Source: Rehmannia glutinosa (Eukaryota; Streptophyta; Magnoliopsida; Lamiales; Orobanchaceae). Taken from it: a stretch of DNA of 64,000 nt. Within the stretch, counting starts at the first letter, position 1; each line of letters opens with the position of its first letter. The translations under genes and the position numbers were made by a program. Below, one piece after another: positions 53,120 to 63,454 of this stretch. The notes beneath the pieces are model-generated. The model searched no databases. It saw only the letters and a program-made list of their open reading frames with translations, and was not told the DNA's origin. The stretch lies in assembly GCA_016081115.2 (NCBI GenBank), contig CM071924.1, positions 91,774,616-91,838,615 of the forward strand, in the 5' to 3' direction.

Positions 53120-53840
53120 CTCTCAAAATGACACAAAAGTATAGTTGAAAATGTCTGAAAAGGGGAAGCTCTCACCAAATTTGAAAATAACCCCCAATTC
53201 TACAACAAAAAGGTAACTATAAAAGCCAAAATTAAAGGACAAACAATGACCAAAACAATAAAATCTTCAAACAACCACTTTCGAAATTCTGCAACACAAA
53301 AAAAAAACATATACAAAACCTAGTCTTAATACTTTGAATCTTGAACCTGTGAGAGTGAAATTAGAATCAAGAACATCTATTTTCTAGAACCCTAAATCTA
53401 ACTTAAAAAATAAATCTTGTCAAGAACAAATCTTTACCCAAAGAAACTTGGGGGTTTCTCTAAATCAAGAATCTTGAAGATTTGAACCGTTGACCCAGAA
53501 AAATCAAAACAAGAAAAAACCCAGAAAAAAAAAAAGAAGTATATCCCAACACAAGAAGCCCTATATAACTGAGTTGCACCCAATGATCCTGCAATATTTA
53601 TACCTACCCCTGTTTCTGATATGAAATAAGAACACGCGAAATGCACCTAAAACAAGAAGAAACGCATGACCCATCAAGATTAGAGTCGTGAATTACCTGA
53701 AACCAAAGACGGGTTCGTGAATCTACGGCATGTTTTGTTGAGGAAAGAAGCTCGTTTTTCATGTGACTTCAACTGGTTCTTTGGATCTGGACACCATATT
53801 TCTGTTGCGCGATGAAAATGGATTATGTGACTCTGACTGT
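53120..53840 (-). promoter_or_regulatory. Leader, possible 5' UTR intron and proximal promoter of the bHLH gene
   Basis: On the minus strand a possible donor AG/GTAATT near 53696 and acceptor TTGTAG near 53204 would bound a 5' UTR intron of about 490 bases, as seen in related genes. No competing ORF has recognisable content. The splice sites are read by eye only. Confidence 0.35.
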
Positions 53841-54100
53841 TTCCTGATATAAAATTTGAATTAAATTACTAATTCCTTTTTTTCTTTTTCATTATTTGGT
53901 GCTCCAAGCTCACGCGTGAATGGCGTCGCAGAGTTTACGGCGCGCCAGCCGCCACTTCTCCTGGTGGCGGCAGTCACTGTGACTGGTTTTAGGAGACCTG
54001 ACCTACACGGCTACACCACCATACCACAATTTATTATTGGAAGGCCGTTGAACTCTTGTTTGGCTCAAGGGCTTAAAAGCGAATTAAATTACTCGATACT
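53841..54100. other. Region upstream of the bHLH gene
   Basis: GC-rich patch at 53910-54010 (GGCGCGCCAGCCGCC); the plus-strand frame at 53916-54155 lacks recognisable domains. Ends at the Tat-2 LTR terminus. Confidence 0.4.
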
Positions 54101-54400
54101 TGTTGACGGGCGTCTTGGATCAACAAGAAAAATATATGTGTACTATGACGTCTAAATTAAATAATACTTAGAATAATTTAAAGAATAGGACCAATTCTGC
54201 CTTCTATTAAAAAGCCGAGCAGAAGATTTCTGGTCGGTATGGATTTTAGAACTAGAGTCTTACAGGCGTATTTATCAGGATTTTCTTTCTTGTCCCTTCA
54301 CTAATAAAATGAAGCCTATTTATACTCACACAATTAGTGGGTTTTAATCATTATTACACCTAGTTGTAGAGTGAATTACAAGGGGACACGTGTCTTTTTC
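54101..54400 (-). repeat. Truncated 3' LTR of the second Tat-like element
   Basis: Terminus TGTTGACGGG on the plus strand mirrors the ...CTCGTCAACA end of the LTR at 21544-22006. A TATA-like GAGTATAAATAGGC lies on the minus strand near 54325. The LTR start is missing: at about 54400 it joins directly to the antisense ORF. Confidence 0.55.
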
Positions 54401-54404
54401 GGAG

Positions 54405-56362
54405 TATGAGCTCCCCGTTTCAACGACATGAACGAGTTGTTCGTTAGTAAGGCGACTCATCGACCGGGTCAGCGACCATCCGGTGGTACTATGTGCGCAC
54501 TCAGACCTAGTTACCTACACGGTTTGGTCTTAGGCCTTCCACGATCCTAAAAGAGTGGAAGGAAAAGTGGTTTTGGGTAGGCGAGTGGCGGACTCGTCGG
54601 GGGGAGAGGTTGATCCTTCTCTCCCCGTCTAACTTTCGATATCTTTCGTAAGTACACTTTGCTTTTCGTTTTTTGAAATTTTCTTCTTTTTCCTTGCTTG
54701 ATTTTTCGATGACTAACTTCATCTTCTCGCTCAGAAACCGCCCCTCCGCGGTCATCTTTCTGGAGGCCTTCGCTTTTACCTGGAGAATATTCAAACTCTG
54801 GCTCGGTCGGATAGAAAAATCAAGACCTTGTCCACCGAGGCAAGGTTGTCTGAGGTCGGCTTGCGGCGAGATTGCCAATCGAGTTTGAGGCCGAGAAGGA
54901 AGATGAGGCTCGGGAGAGGAGCAAGAAGAGAGAGCCGCCGCGGCCGAACGAGAAATGACCCTAGAGCTGTGAGCGCGACCCACTCGGGTAAGTAGGCAAA
55001 CCGCCATCCCCGACGAGGCCTAAGCTTCGGAGGAAGTGCCTTTGGTGGCCAAACAGGCCAGTAATCCGAACGGCCAGGGTAGAGGCCCGAGGTACATATG
55101 TATTTAAGATACGACCTTAGAATTTTCTGTCTTTTGATTGTCGTTTTTATTTCTCACTTGATTTTTTGTTGTGCTCAGGAGTGGATATCTTTGCCCATCT
55201 TCGCCGGGTAAGAGAAACTTTGCCATGAGTAGGGGCGATCGTGGGGACACTTATTGATGCCGAGGTGGATAGAAAGGAGGAAATCCGCAATGCAAGCGCC
55301 TATTGGGCGAGGCGACTAGGAGAAATAGGAGCCCCCACTGTAGAGGAGAATGAGGGGTAGTGTGGTAATCAATGAGCTTAGGCAAATTGAACGTACCAGG
55401 TCGACCCCGCGGGTACCCCCCGTACAAGTTCCCACGGGTGGGGCACCACGGGCCTTCTCAGACGACCTGGGGCGAGAAGGTCACTTCATTCCTCCAAGTC
55501 GGGAGAGGGAGGAGGCATGTGAGAGGGTGGCCGGGTCACGGTCCAAGTGGTTCGTGGAATTCGCCGGATGTTCTACGCCCACCGAGGAGCAAATTCGGCC
55601 TCGCCGGATGCCGGCGAGCAAAGAAGAAGGATGTACTGCCGGCCGTGCCTGAACAATGAGGCATCGAGCGATTCGCGGGGAGATTGGATGGGAAGAGAAG
55701 GCCCAATACGCCATGGGATTGTCCGGTAGAATCATCGGCATCTAGTGGCATATGATTGGAGGGGCGCACGACCGGAAAGGCGCCATATTGACTTGCGGGA
55801 TGCTCATGCCACCTTGCTCGGGGTCCGGAGTCTTTGAAGACTTAGTCAAGAGGACGTGGACATAGCCAACGCCGAGAAAGAGTCTGCACAAGACTAGGGC
55901 CGAGCGAGATCGGCACGTAAGGTTTAAAAAGAGTTTTGGGTAGAGGTTGTTGAGAGGAGAAGAGCGATGCACGCTCATGTCGGGAGCCGGGAGAGGCGCG
56001 AGGCCGAGGTCCGAAGAGAGTTGGCGTGCCTCTAGAAAGGTGCAGAAAAAAGCTCCATTTGAGGCCGTCAGGGCTTATAAGAACATGAAGGAATATGCCT
56101 ACATGCCGACTTGTGGGCATGCTACCGAGATTGAAGAAATCCTCAGGGACCTCAATAAAGGAAAGTCCGTGTCCGAGAGAAAGTTTCGACCAACTGAACG
56201 CAGATCTCGCCGCTCTTTGCCTTGGTTCCCGACAATGCCGGCGAGTAGGGTGGTGCTCGGTGTTGAGGAAGAAATGGCCTCAAGCGAGCCAATCGAAATC
56301 CCTCCTCCTTCGGAACTTATCCTCCCGCCACTTAAGGCGTTTTTGTATTTTTTTGCTTTGTA
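54405..56362 (+). pseudogene. Antisense ORF of the second Tat-like element
   Basis: Corresponds exon by exon to the gene at 21044-18309. The end of exon 1 (54405-54647, including a VEGKVVLG frame equal to the WKDKW region) stops at a donor GTAAGT at 54648 in the same place. A degraded exon 2 is at 54760-54890. Exon 3 starts near 55175 with GGAPRAFSDDLGREGHFIPPS and KWFVEF-type text (55350-55650), then coiled-coil remnants and an EYAYMPTCGHATEIEEI phrase. Many indels. The N-terminal domain is deleted. Confidence 0.65.
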
Positions 56363-56779
56363 GAATAGTTGCTTTCGGACCTTTTGATGTAGAGTGTCAA
56401 AATACCGGGCGGCAAGCTGACGGCTTTTGGAAAAATCGGGCTCACCTTCCTTTATACGAGATGTTTGAACTAAGTGATGGGCTGAGTGCCTGAGTATGTT
56501 TTTACCAAGTATTGTGCTATGAGCTTAGACCGAGTCTTTATTGAGGGTGGGCTCGATGCTAGGTCGAGTTCTCCTTTTTGAACGTGCTCGGATCTTGGCC
56601 GAGACGAGTGATTTGCACTCGAGGACTTGGCCAAGGCGAATATAAAATAATTTTCGGGGAGAGCTCACAGAATATCAGATGAAAGAATAATTTCTTTTCA
56701 AAACGTCTCCACTGCATTGGATTACCATCTAGGAAGATGGATCAAATAAAATGTCCAGAAATTCGAGATTTCACTGATA
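56363..56779. other. Spacer between antisense ORF and pol in the second Tat-like element
   Basis: Parallels 17821-18308 (CTCGGATCTTGGCCGAG phrases, AGCTCACAGAATATC). No gene. Confidence 0.5.
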
Positions 56780-56905
56780 ATACTTCTTTAAATAAGATAC
56801 ATTCCATGGGTGAGTAAATCTTTCCCCACTCGGATATTCGAGTTCGTATGCCCCATTTGACAAGATTTTACTAAACCTGAACGGACCTTCTATAATACCC
56901 GACTC
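56780..56905 (-). pseudogene. End of Tat-like pol (integrase tail)
   Basis: Minus strand reads KILSNGAYELEYPSGE and NVSYLKKYYQ, matching the tail of the first copy (KILSNGAYELEYLSGR). Truncated at 56905. Confidence 0.75.
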
Positions 56906-57134
56906 ACTACTCACTTGGTTAATAAAGTTCATGCACTACAAGTTTTTTTTATGTACCACTTGCATTGATTCTGGTATTTCCATAATTTATTTCATTTTAA
57001 ATGGCATAATTAATTTTATAATTTGGAACTCTCTTATATAACTAGTTGTCGGATTACTAATTTAAGTAGTTTTGAAAAAGGGTGTATTTAGTTGTCAGAC
57101 CATTAGAGGTTAACCGTTAAGTTACACGTGGTAA
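56906..57134. other. AT-rich intergenic DNA
   Basis: No gene. ACTACTCACTTGG at the left edge may be the border of another lost LTR. Confidence 0.4.
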
Positions 57135-57759
57135 TAGGGATGCCAAAATACCCGAGGGGAACCATCCCCGTTGGTACACTAATAAATTGGGATGGGGAAT
57201 CCCCGATTAATTCGGGGATGGGGATTCCCCGCTTTTCTGAAACCGGGGATGGGACGGGGATGGTATTTATATCCCCCCGCCCCATCCCCGTCCCCGCTCT
57301 CGCCCCCGCGTTCACCGATATATATATTATTAATATTAATTATATTTATATTTTTTATTTTATTAAATCATAAAATTAAACCCTAAAAATTATGTGTTTT
57401 ATTATAATGATTTTTAATTTTTAAAATTATAATATTTTGTATTTCAAAAATTGTTGTAATTAACTCAATTTGTTAAAGTATTTTATATTGTGGAGTTATT
57501 ATAAGATTATCTAGTGATTCATGATATTTTATCTATTTTTATTATTAAATATTTTAAGTAAAAAATATTTTTTTTTATTAAAAATACAAAACGGGGACCC
57601 CGAATCCTCGCGGGGACCCCGTTCCCAGAATGGGGATTCCTCATCCCCGTACCAAAAGCACAAAATGGGGAATGGTACGGGGATGATATTTGAAATGGGA
57701 TTCGGGGACGGAGATGATATGTCCCATACCAGCCCCGTCCTCGCCCATTGCCATCCCTA
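57135..57759. mobile_element. hAT-type MITE, 625 bases, GGGGAT-rich
   Basis: Termini TAGGGATGCCAAA and ATTGCCATCCCTA. Flanks CGTGGTAA (57127-57134) and CATGGTAA (57760-57767) match at 7 of 8. Outer thirds are dense in GGGGATGGGG/CCCCATCCCC, with an AT-rich centre. Frames across it are by-products. Confidence 0.8.
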
Positions 57760-57767
57760 CATGGTAA

Positions 57768-58113
57768 CATTAAAAGTACAAGAATTACAAAATTACATGT
57801 GGTAAACTTAAAAGTAAAAGGTGATATTCATGAAAATAATGGGATTATAATATGTGAATATATTAGTTAATGGGACTTATATAATCCATGAAAGAAAATC
57901 ATGTATTGAGGTGATATAGTTAAAGATATTATTTAATAATAATAGTAATAATATTAGAACTAGTTATAATGGCAATATATAATAATAATGAGGCTTATAT
58001 TATAACACTGATATATGTAAGGACATGATGAACATATATATACATGCATGTTCAGATAAGGGATTGTAATATATTCATTGTTATATACGTATATCTAATA
58101 TACACACACAAAT

Positions 58114-58115
<2 letters not shown>
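57768..58115. other. AT-rich intergenic DNA
   Basis: No gene; short ATAATAATA and TATA repeats. Confidence 0.5.

Positions 58116-58150
<35 letters not shown>
58116..58150. repeat. TA microsatellite, target of a MITE
   Basis: About 17 TA units; the repeat resumes (TATATATATATATG) at 58543 after the inserted element. Confidence 0.85.
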
Positions 58151-58151
<1 letters not shown>

Positions 58152-58542
58152 TGATGCGGACGCGGGATTTCGACTTTGGGGGCGGAAAACGGACCGAGTT
58201 TATAAATTTATACTATGTGAATTTTTTTCCATATACTAACCATAATTAATGGTTTTTTATATTGTAAAAGACAACTATTTAAAATTTTATCAAATTTTGG
58301 GGGAAAATTGTAAATTAGTTCATTTATTTTACCTTTTAAAAAATATTTTGGAAAATTTTGGGGGAAATGAAATTTTTGGAAAATTTTTGGGGGAATTCAT
58401 TTTTTTTTGAAAATTTTGGGGGCAATTGTAAATTAATTTATTTATTTTACCTTTTAAAATATAATTTCAAAAATTTTTGGGGGAAAAAAATTTTGAAAAT
58501 TTTGGGGGCAGTGGCCCCCTTGCCCCCCTTGGGTCCGCCGTT
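58152..58542. mobile_element. MITE inside a TA repeat
   Basis: Left end TGATGCGGACGCGGGATTTC; right end, reverse complemented, CAACGGCGGACCCAAGG. The GCGGACxC core is inverted. The interior has repeated AATTTTGGGGG units (58300-58510). Non-coding. Confidence 0.5.
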
Positions 58543-59088
58543 GTATATATATATGACACATGTAAAACTCAATTAATGTCTACTTATATGTTAGACTAAT
58601 GTGTATGGATTAACTTATTATAAACACCACCGCCTCACTTGGCTAAAATAATTAATAAATATGAATATGGATATATATCATTTGTTCCATAGAAGATACT
58701 ACACAACTCGTCGGCCAAAGACCTCGGGGGAACTCCACATACAGTTGATGACTTTAACTATGATATATATAATTGCTCTTTTTATATGTGATGAGTTCAG
58801 GATAAATAGGCTTTATTCATGAATAGATAATTAATTCAAACCGTAGGGTGTCAATGGTTGTTGCTAAAATTAGAAAAATAAAATAAAAATAAAAATTAAT
58901 CTTGATGAACTTGAAATTCTATCATGTTCTTTAATGAAGTAAGTGGATCCATTCTTGTAGAAATTTGAGGAATGAAAACCGTTAGTAGTATTTTTAGCTC
59001 ATGGAATTTAATTAATAAAGGGGATTAGCAACTTTGTATACAAATGAGAGTTATAGATAAATGTCTCTAGTCTACTTTTCCTTTTTAG
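58543..59088. other. AT-rich intergenic DNA
   Basis: No gene. Ends at the poly(A) tail of the LINE (T run on the plus strand). Confidence 0.5.
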
Positions 59089-60395
59089 TTTTTTTTTTTT
59101 TTTTTTAGGAAAATAGAACTTTCATAGATTAGAAGGACGCTCCAAATTAATCTAGTCGTACACATGTTCGGAAAAACATCGAAATCGGGGCTAGTCCCAT
59201 CAACATCAAAAGCAAACCACGCAATATGGTGCGCTACAATATTTCCCGACCGTCTAACAACGCTAGGCCTAAAATCCTTAAAAGTTTGTGCAATCAGTTT
59301 GATATCTTCTATCATATTATGTATGTAGGAATAATCCATCTTATCGACTTCATTTTGTGGAAGATGTTGGAATTGTCTGTTTCAATCACCACTTTCCCGA
59401 GCCCCAAAGATTGTGCCAGTGACCCCTCTTTACATGCCATAGCCTCCGCAATATCGACCTCGTGGATCTCTTGCATCATCTTGGATAGGCTCGCCACACG
59501 TTTCCTTCTCGTCACGATAATAGCTCCCAAGTCTCCGTCCCCACATCCCTTAAGATCGAGACATCGATTAATTTTCACCAGACTTTCCTCCCGCTTCATC
59601 CAAGTCCAAACTTGGGCGTTCAACCGCCGCCCCCAACCCCCGATGTTCTCAACCGCCCGATCGATGTCAAATGCTCTGTAATCTCTTTTTTGGTGCATTA
59701 ATACACGTGATGCTCCATCACCTTGTTCTAGAAAGTTTTCATATTCCTTGCGTGCCAGGCCATCTAGAGTAGCATGCCGAAAATATTATGGTTTTCTTTG
59801 TCACCTTCTTCCACCAAAAATTCAATCCATCCACTATGCTTTCTCCCTCGATCCTTGTGGAATTCGGACCAAGTGGGGAAGAGGCCCAGGAAAAAAATAA
59901 CATCCACGGCGATCCCGAATTGCATGTTCCATCATTTCGATCTCCATCCCGCATAGCAGGCTGCATCGAGTCCACTTCCACCCCCGCGAATCGCCCAATT
60001 TCGTTGGAAGGATGCCATGGATGGCTTTCCACAAGAAAAATCGAACCTTAGGAGGGACATTGAGGTTCCGATCCATTTCCATAGTTTCTTCCTTTGCCCG
60101 TAAGATGATGCCATATTACTTTCACATTCCTCGAGGTGTTTTGCTATCGTATTCCCCGATTTTACACTATACACCCCGCTGCCCTTTGAATGATGCCAAA
60201 CTAATCTATCCGTTCTTGTCTTTGAATTAGCGGCATTGATTTAATTAGTTTAGCCTCATTCTCATTGAAGAGATTATTAATAAGCTCCACATCCCATCTG
60301 TTATAATTCTCCAGAAAAAGTCCTCACCCTTAAGTCCTCCAATCCAGTTGAATGGCCGATCGCACCGAAAATTTAAATCGATTTGGAAGCCACAG
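59089..60395 (-). pseudogene. LINE zf-RVT and RNase H domains, broken
   Basis: 60082-59834 has VPPKVRFFLWKAIHGILPT, the start of the zinc-binding RT-associated domain. 59698-59312 has KINRCLDLKGCGDGDLGAI and KVVIETDNSNIF, and 59339-59085 has RSGNIVAHHIAWFAF, together an RVT_3-type RNase H with its catalytic residues partly altered. Frame changes near 60090, 59740 and 59320. Confidence 0.8.
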
Positions 60396-61775
60396 TCATG
60401 CCAAACTCGCACCGTCACCCGACCCAATATTCCATCTAATTCCTTTGAGAATAATATTCCTTCCCGCAATTATGCTTCTCCAAGTGTAAGATGGATTATA
60501 GCCAATAGTTGCGTTTAGGAAATTATTTCTTGGGAAATATTTAGTCTTTAAGGATTTTGCCAATAGAGACTCAGAGTCTTGCAACAATCTCCAACTTTGC
60601 TTAGCGAGCATCGCCTCATTGAAACATTCCAAATCTCTAAATCCCAGTCCACCCTCCATTTTATGTTTGCTCACTTTGCTCCACGCACACCAATGTATCC
60701 GTTTCTCATTATGCCGATGACCCCACCAGAAGCTACTTATAATATAGTTAAGTGTATTGCAAATTTCTTTCGGGATACGAAAGCAACTCATTATGTAAGT
60801 AGGAATGGCCTGGGCTACTGATTTGATGAGAATAGATTTTCCAGCAATGGACAACATTTTTCCCTTCCAATTTTTGAGTTTCTTTCGGACACTATCCACA
60901 ATTGCTTGAAAGATCTTCTTTTTTGACTGTCCAATAGTAGTCGGCAACCCCAAATAAATGGCATGTTTGTCGACCCGTTGCACCCCTAGCTTGTCTGATA
61001 GCGTCGGTTTTAATCCCTCTTCAACTCCCCGGCTGAACGAAATCTCGGATTTCTCCAATTTTATGCATTGTCCTGAAGCCCGATCGTAATCTTTTATGAT
61101 TTGAGCTGCCACGCCAATCTCCCTTTCATTAGCTCTTCCGAAAATGATGTCATCATCAAAAAAAATAGATGTGACACTTGAGGGGCATTCTTGCATATCT
61201 CGTATCCCATGAATATTACCTCTCGCTTTTGCTTTACGTAACATAGTTGAAAAAGCTTCTGCACAGAACAAAAATAGATAAGGAGATAGAGGGTCCCCCT
61301 GACGGAGTCCCCTCGAGGGTTGGAAAATATCACCCGGCTATCCATTAATTAAAATAGAAAACAAGACAGACGTGACACAATCGCATAATGAGATTAACAA
61401 AAGATTGACAAATGCCTAGCCTTTGCAAAATAGTACTAAAAATCACCATTCAACCCTATCATGCTTTACTCATGTCAAGTTTGAAAGCGAAAGACCCTCT
61501 TTGTTTAGCTTGGCTATGTTTCATCTATAGAAAATCTCAAAAGCAAGGAGGGCATTATCAATTATTAAATGGCCAGGGGACAAAGGCAAATTGTGTGTGG
61601 TGGATTAGTGCGGGAAGGATGTGTTTAGTTTCGGTTAGCAATGGTTTTAGATATCAACTTATAAATCACATTGCATAAAGCTTATGGGTCTAAATTCTTG
61701 GACTTTTTTCGCTTTTTTTCTTTTTAGGGATGAGGACAATGAAGGTATGATGAGCGTACTCGATAGTTTATGCAT
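60396..61775 (-). pseudogene. LINE reverse transcriptase, broken
   Basis: Upstream broken frames (61740-61380) hold EFRPIS, GHLIIDNALLAFEIF and a FKLDMSKAYDRVEW-like motif A. Then comes GLRQGDPLSPYLF in a shifted frame (61330-61270) and the 291-codon frame 61271-60396, with IFFDDDIIF in place of the family FADD, LGLPTTIGQSKK, WKGKMLSIAGKSILIKSV and GGLGFRDLECFN. Stops at about 61500, 61440 and 61340. Confidence 0.85.
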
Positions 61776-62040
61776 CTCTTTGATTGATATATATATATAT
61801 ATATATCCTACACAATTCTCAAGCAATTCTTGCACAAAATATAATGGTAAAAGTGTAGGCTAAAGCAATAAGAGATGTCACAAGTATGCTAAAAAATTCA
61901 TAAGAGATGATAAAACACACAAGTCATTGTAAATACACAAGAGTTTAGAAAAGCACCATACAAGGTCTCATTTTCAAAAGATTTAAAAACACAAATATTT
62001 ATTGAAGACCTTAAAATAAATATTTGAAAACTCATGCATA
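61776..62040. other. AT microsatellite and intergenic DNA
   Basis: About 10 AT units at 61786-61806, then A-rich sequence without a gene, up to the broken 3' edge of the copia gag region. Confidence 0.55.
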
Positions 62041-62384
62041 TTTAAATAGGGAGATACGATTTACCAATTACGTCATTTCCATGGGTTGTGTCTTTCCCAT
62101 TGTTGATGATATTTTCTTCTTTGAAAATAATCTTGTTGATGATAACTTCTACAATTGCTCCATTTCCAAGAATTGTTACCTTCCCATTGTTGATAATATT
62201 TCCTTCTTGGAAATTCATTGTGGTGATGTCTTCTCCTTTGATCAAATGGTATGGACATTTGGTGTCTTCTTTGGCGGTATGACGTTTCTTCGATTATTAT
62301 TCCACCGAGTACCTAATATGACATTGTTTTGTGGTACCCTCAAGTGTTTGGGTCCTTTGGGATTAGCTTTGAGACGTTTAGGAC
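62041..62384 (-). other. Post-knuckle gag/protease linker remnant
   Basis: Minus strand phrases LIPKGPK and VPQNNV-like follow the knuckle, as in copia gag-protease linkers. Then come repeats of a unit of about 54 bases with ATTGTTGATGATA and CCTTCTTGGAAA. The protease active site is not reached. Confidence 0.45.
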
Positions 62385-63390
62385 TCAATAATAATTAGAG
62401 CTATTTCTAGCCCGACAAGAATTAGCCGTATGACCCTTTTTACCACAATAGAAGCAAGTAATAATTCTAGGAGCATAATGACCAACATGCTTAGAGACTT
62501 GATTCTTTCTCATATGATTAGCGACATTAGGCTTATGATCAAGTCCTAGTTTAAAATTATCACAATCATGAACATCAACAATTTTGGTCATTTTATCGGT
62601 GACTCAACTTGAATTTTAATAAATCATTTTTCATGCAATTAATATCCTCAACAAGAATACTATTTTCCTTTTCAAGGATTCTAACCTTATCAAGTGTGGT
62701 GGTGTGAGCATATGAAAGTGATTCATAGGAAGTAAATAAACTATCCTTATCATTTTTCAAAACATTGAATTCCTTTCTCAAATTTTTGTATTTAACAAGT
62801 AAGCTTTGGAATTCATTTTGAAGCTCATCAAAATCATTTTTTAAATCACTATACTCATTTTGTAGTTCATTATCATAAGAAGTAGAGGGATTAGAGCGTG
62901 CACTCGTTTTCTTCTTCGATGCCCATAAGACATTGTTTGACCTTTTCAATATTGAAAGTTGTAAGAGGCTCATTCCATGTTGTTGGATTTGATGTTGTAT
63001 CCAATTGAGAAGTAGATGCTTTTGAGTTGCTCCTTTCATTTTCATGTACTTCATAGTTAGCTTCTAATTTTTCTCATGCTTCATGTGCCGATCGTATTCC
63101 TCGAATATGACCGTATTCGAAAATATAAGTGAACAATGAAGAATATTTAGAGCTTTATTATTTAAGGAGATAATTTCCTTTTCTTCATCATTAGGCTCCT
63201 TGAGGACTTTGGAGGTGAGTAGTCTGTCTTTCATCGGAATGGATTCTCCATATATGACCGTGTTCCAAATATCGAACCCGCAACTTTGTAAATAGCATTC
63301 CATTCTTTCTTTCCAAAAAGCATAATTTTTGGAATCAAATAGTGGCTTGTTGGTGGAGGTGCCTTAGAAGGTAGACTTCATTCGTAGCCA
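62385..63390 (-). pseudogene. Copia gag, broken
   Basis: Start near 63390 (MKST.. then a stop), ECYLQSCGFDIWNTV at 63303, KVLKEPNDEEKEIISL, then a break to the coiled-coil frame 63054-62593 (QNEYSDLKNDFDELQNEFQ, then long heptads). Another break is followed by 62591-62385 with the CCHC knuckle CFYCGKKGHTANSC. Binds and packages element RNA in intact relatives. Confidence 0.8.
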
Positions 63391-63440
63391 ATGATCGTTC
63401 CTCTTTACTCGCGATGTGGAACGAGCTTGCCAAAGAGTTT

Positions 63441-63452
63441 GGCTCGATACCA
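63441..63452 (-). other. Primer binding site of second copia element
   Basis: Minus strand TGGTATCGAGCC, a deviating initiator tRNA-Met site lacking AG relative to TGGTATCAGAGCC. It lies two bases after the LTR end ...ACTTACA. Confidence 0.75.
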
Positions 63453-63454
63453 CT

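Larger units (their letters stand above)
54101..56905 (-). mobile_element. Second Tat-like element, 3' end only, minus orientation
   Basis: From right to left: end of pol (56905-56780, minus strand), convergent plus-strand antisense ORF (54405-56362), truncated 3' LTR (54400-54101). This is the same arrangement as 16204-22006 in reverse orientation, with internal deletions at about 54400 and the 5' part lost at 56905. Confidence 0.7.
59089..61775 (-). mobile_element. 5'-truncated L1-type LINE
   Basis: Minus strand, ending in a poly(A) seen as an 18-base T run at 59089-59106. It contains the RT from the fingers onward, the zf-RVT region and a C-terminal RNase H domain; endonuclease and ORF1 are missing, the usual result of incomplete reverse transcription. 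The 5' break is near 61775 beside an AT microsatellite. No clear target duplication seen. Confidence 0.85.

Noticed and set aside
54507..55007. 166-codon minus-strand open frame
   Set aside because: It lies opposite the antisense-ORF exons of the second Tat-like element, which match the copy at 18-21 kb in the plus direction. The minus frame has no recognisable content.
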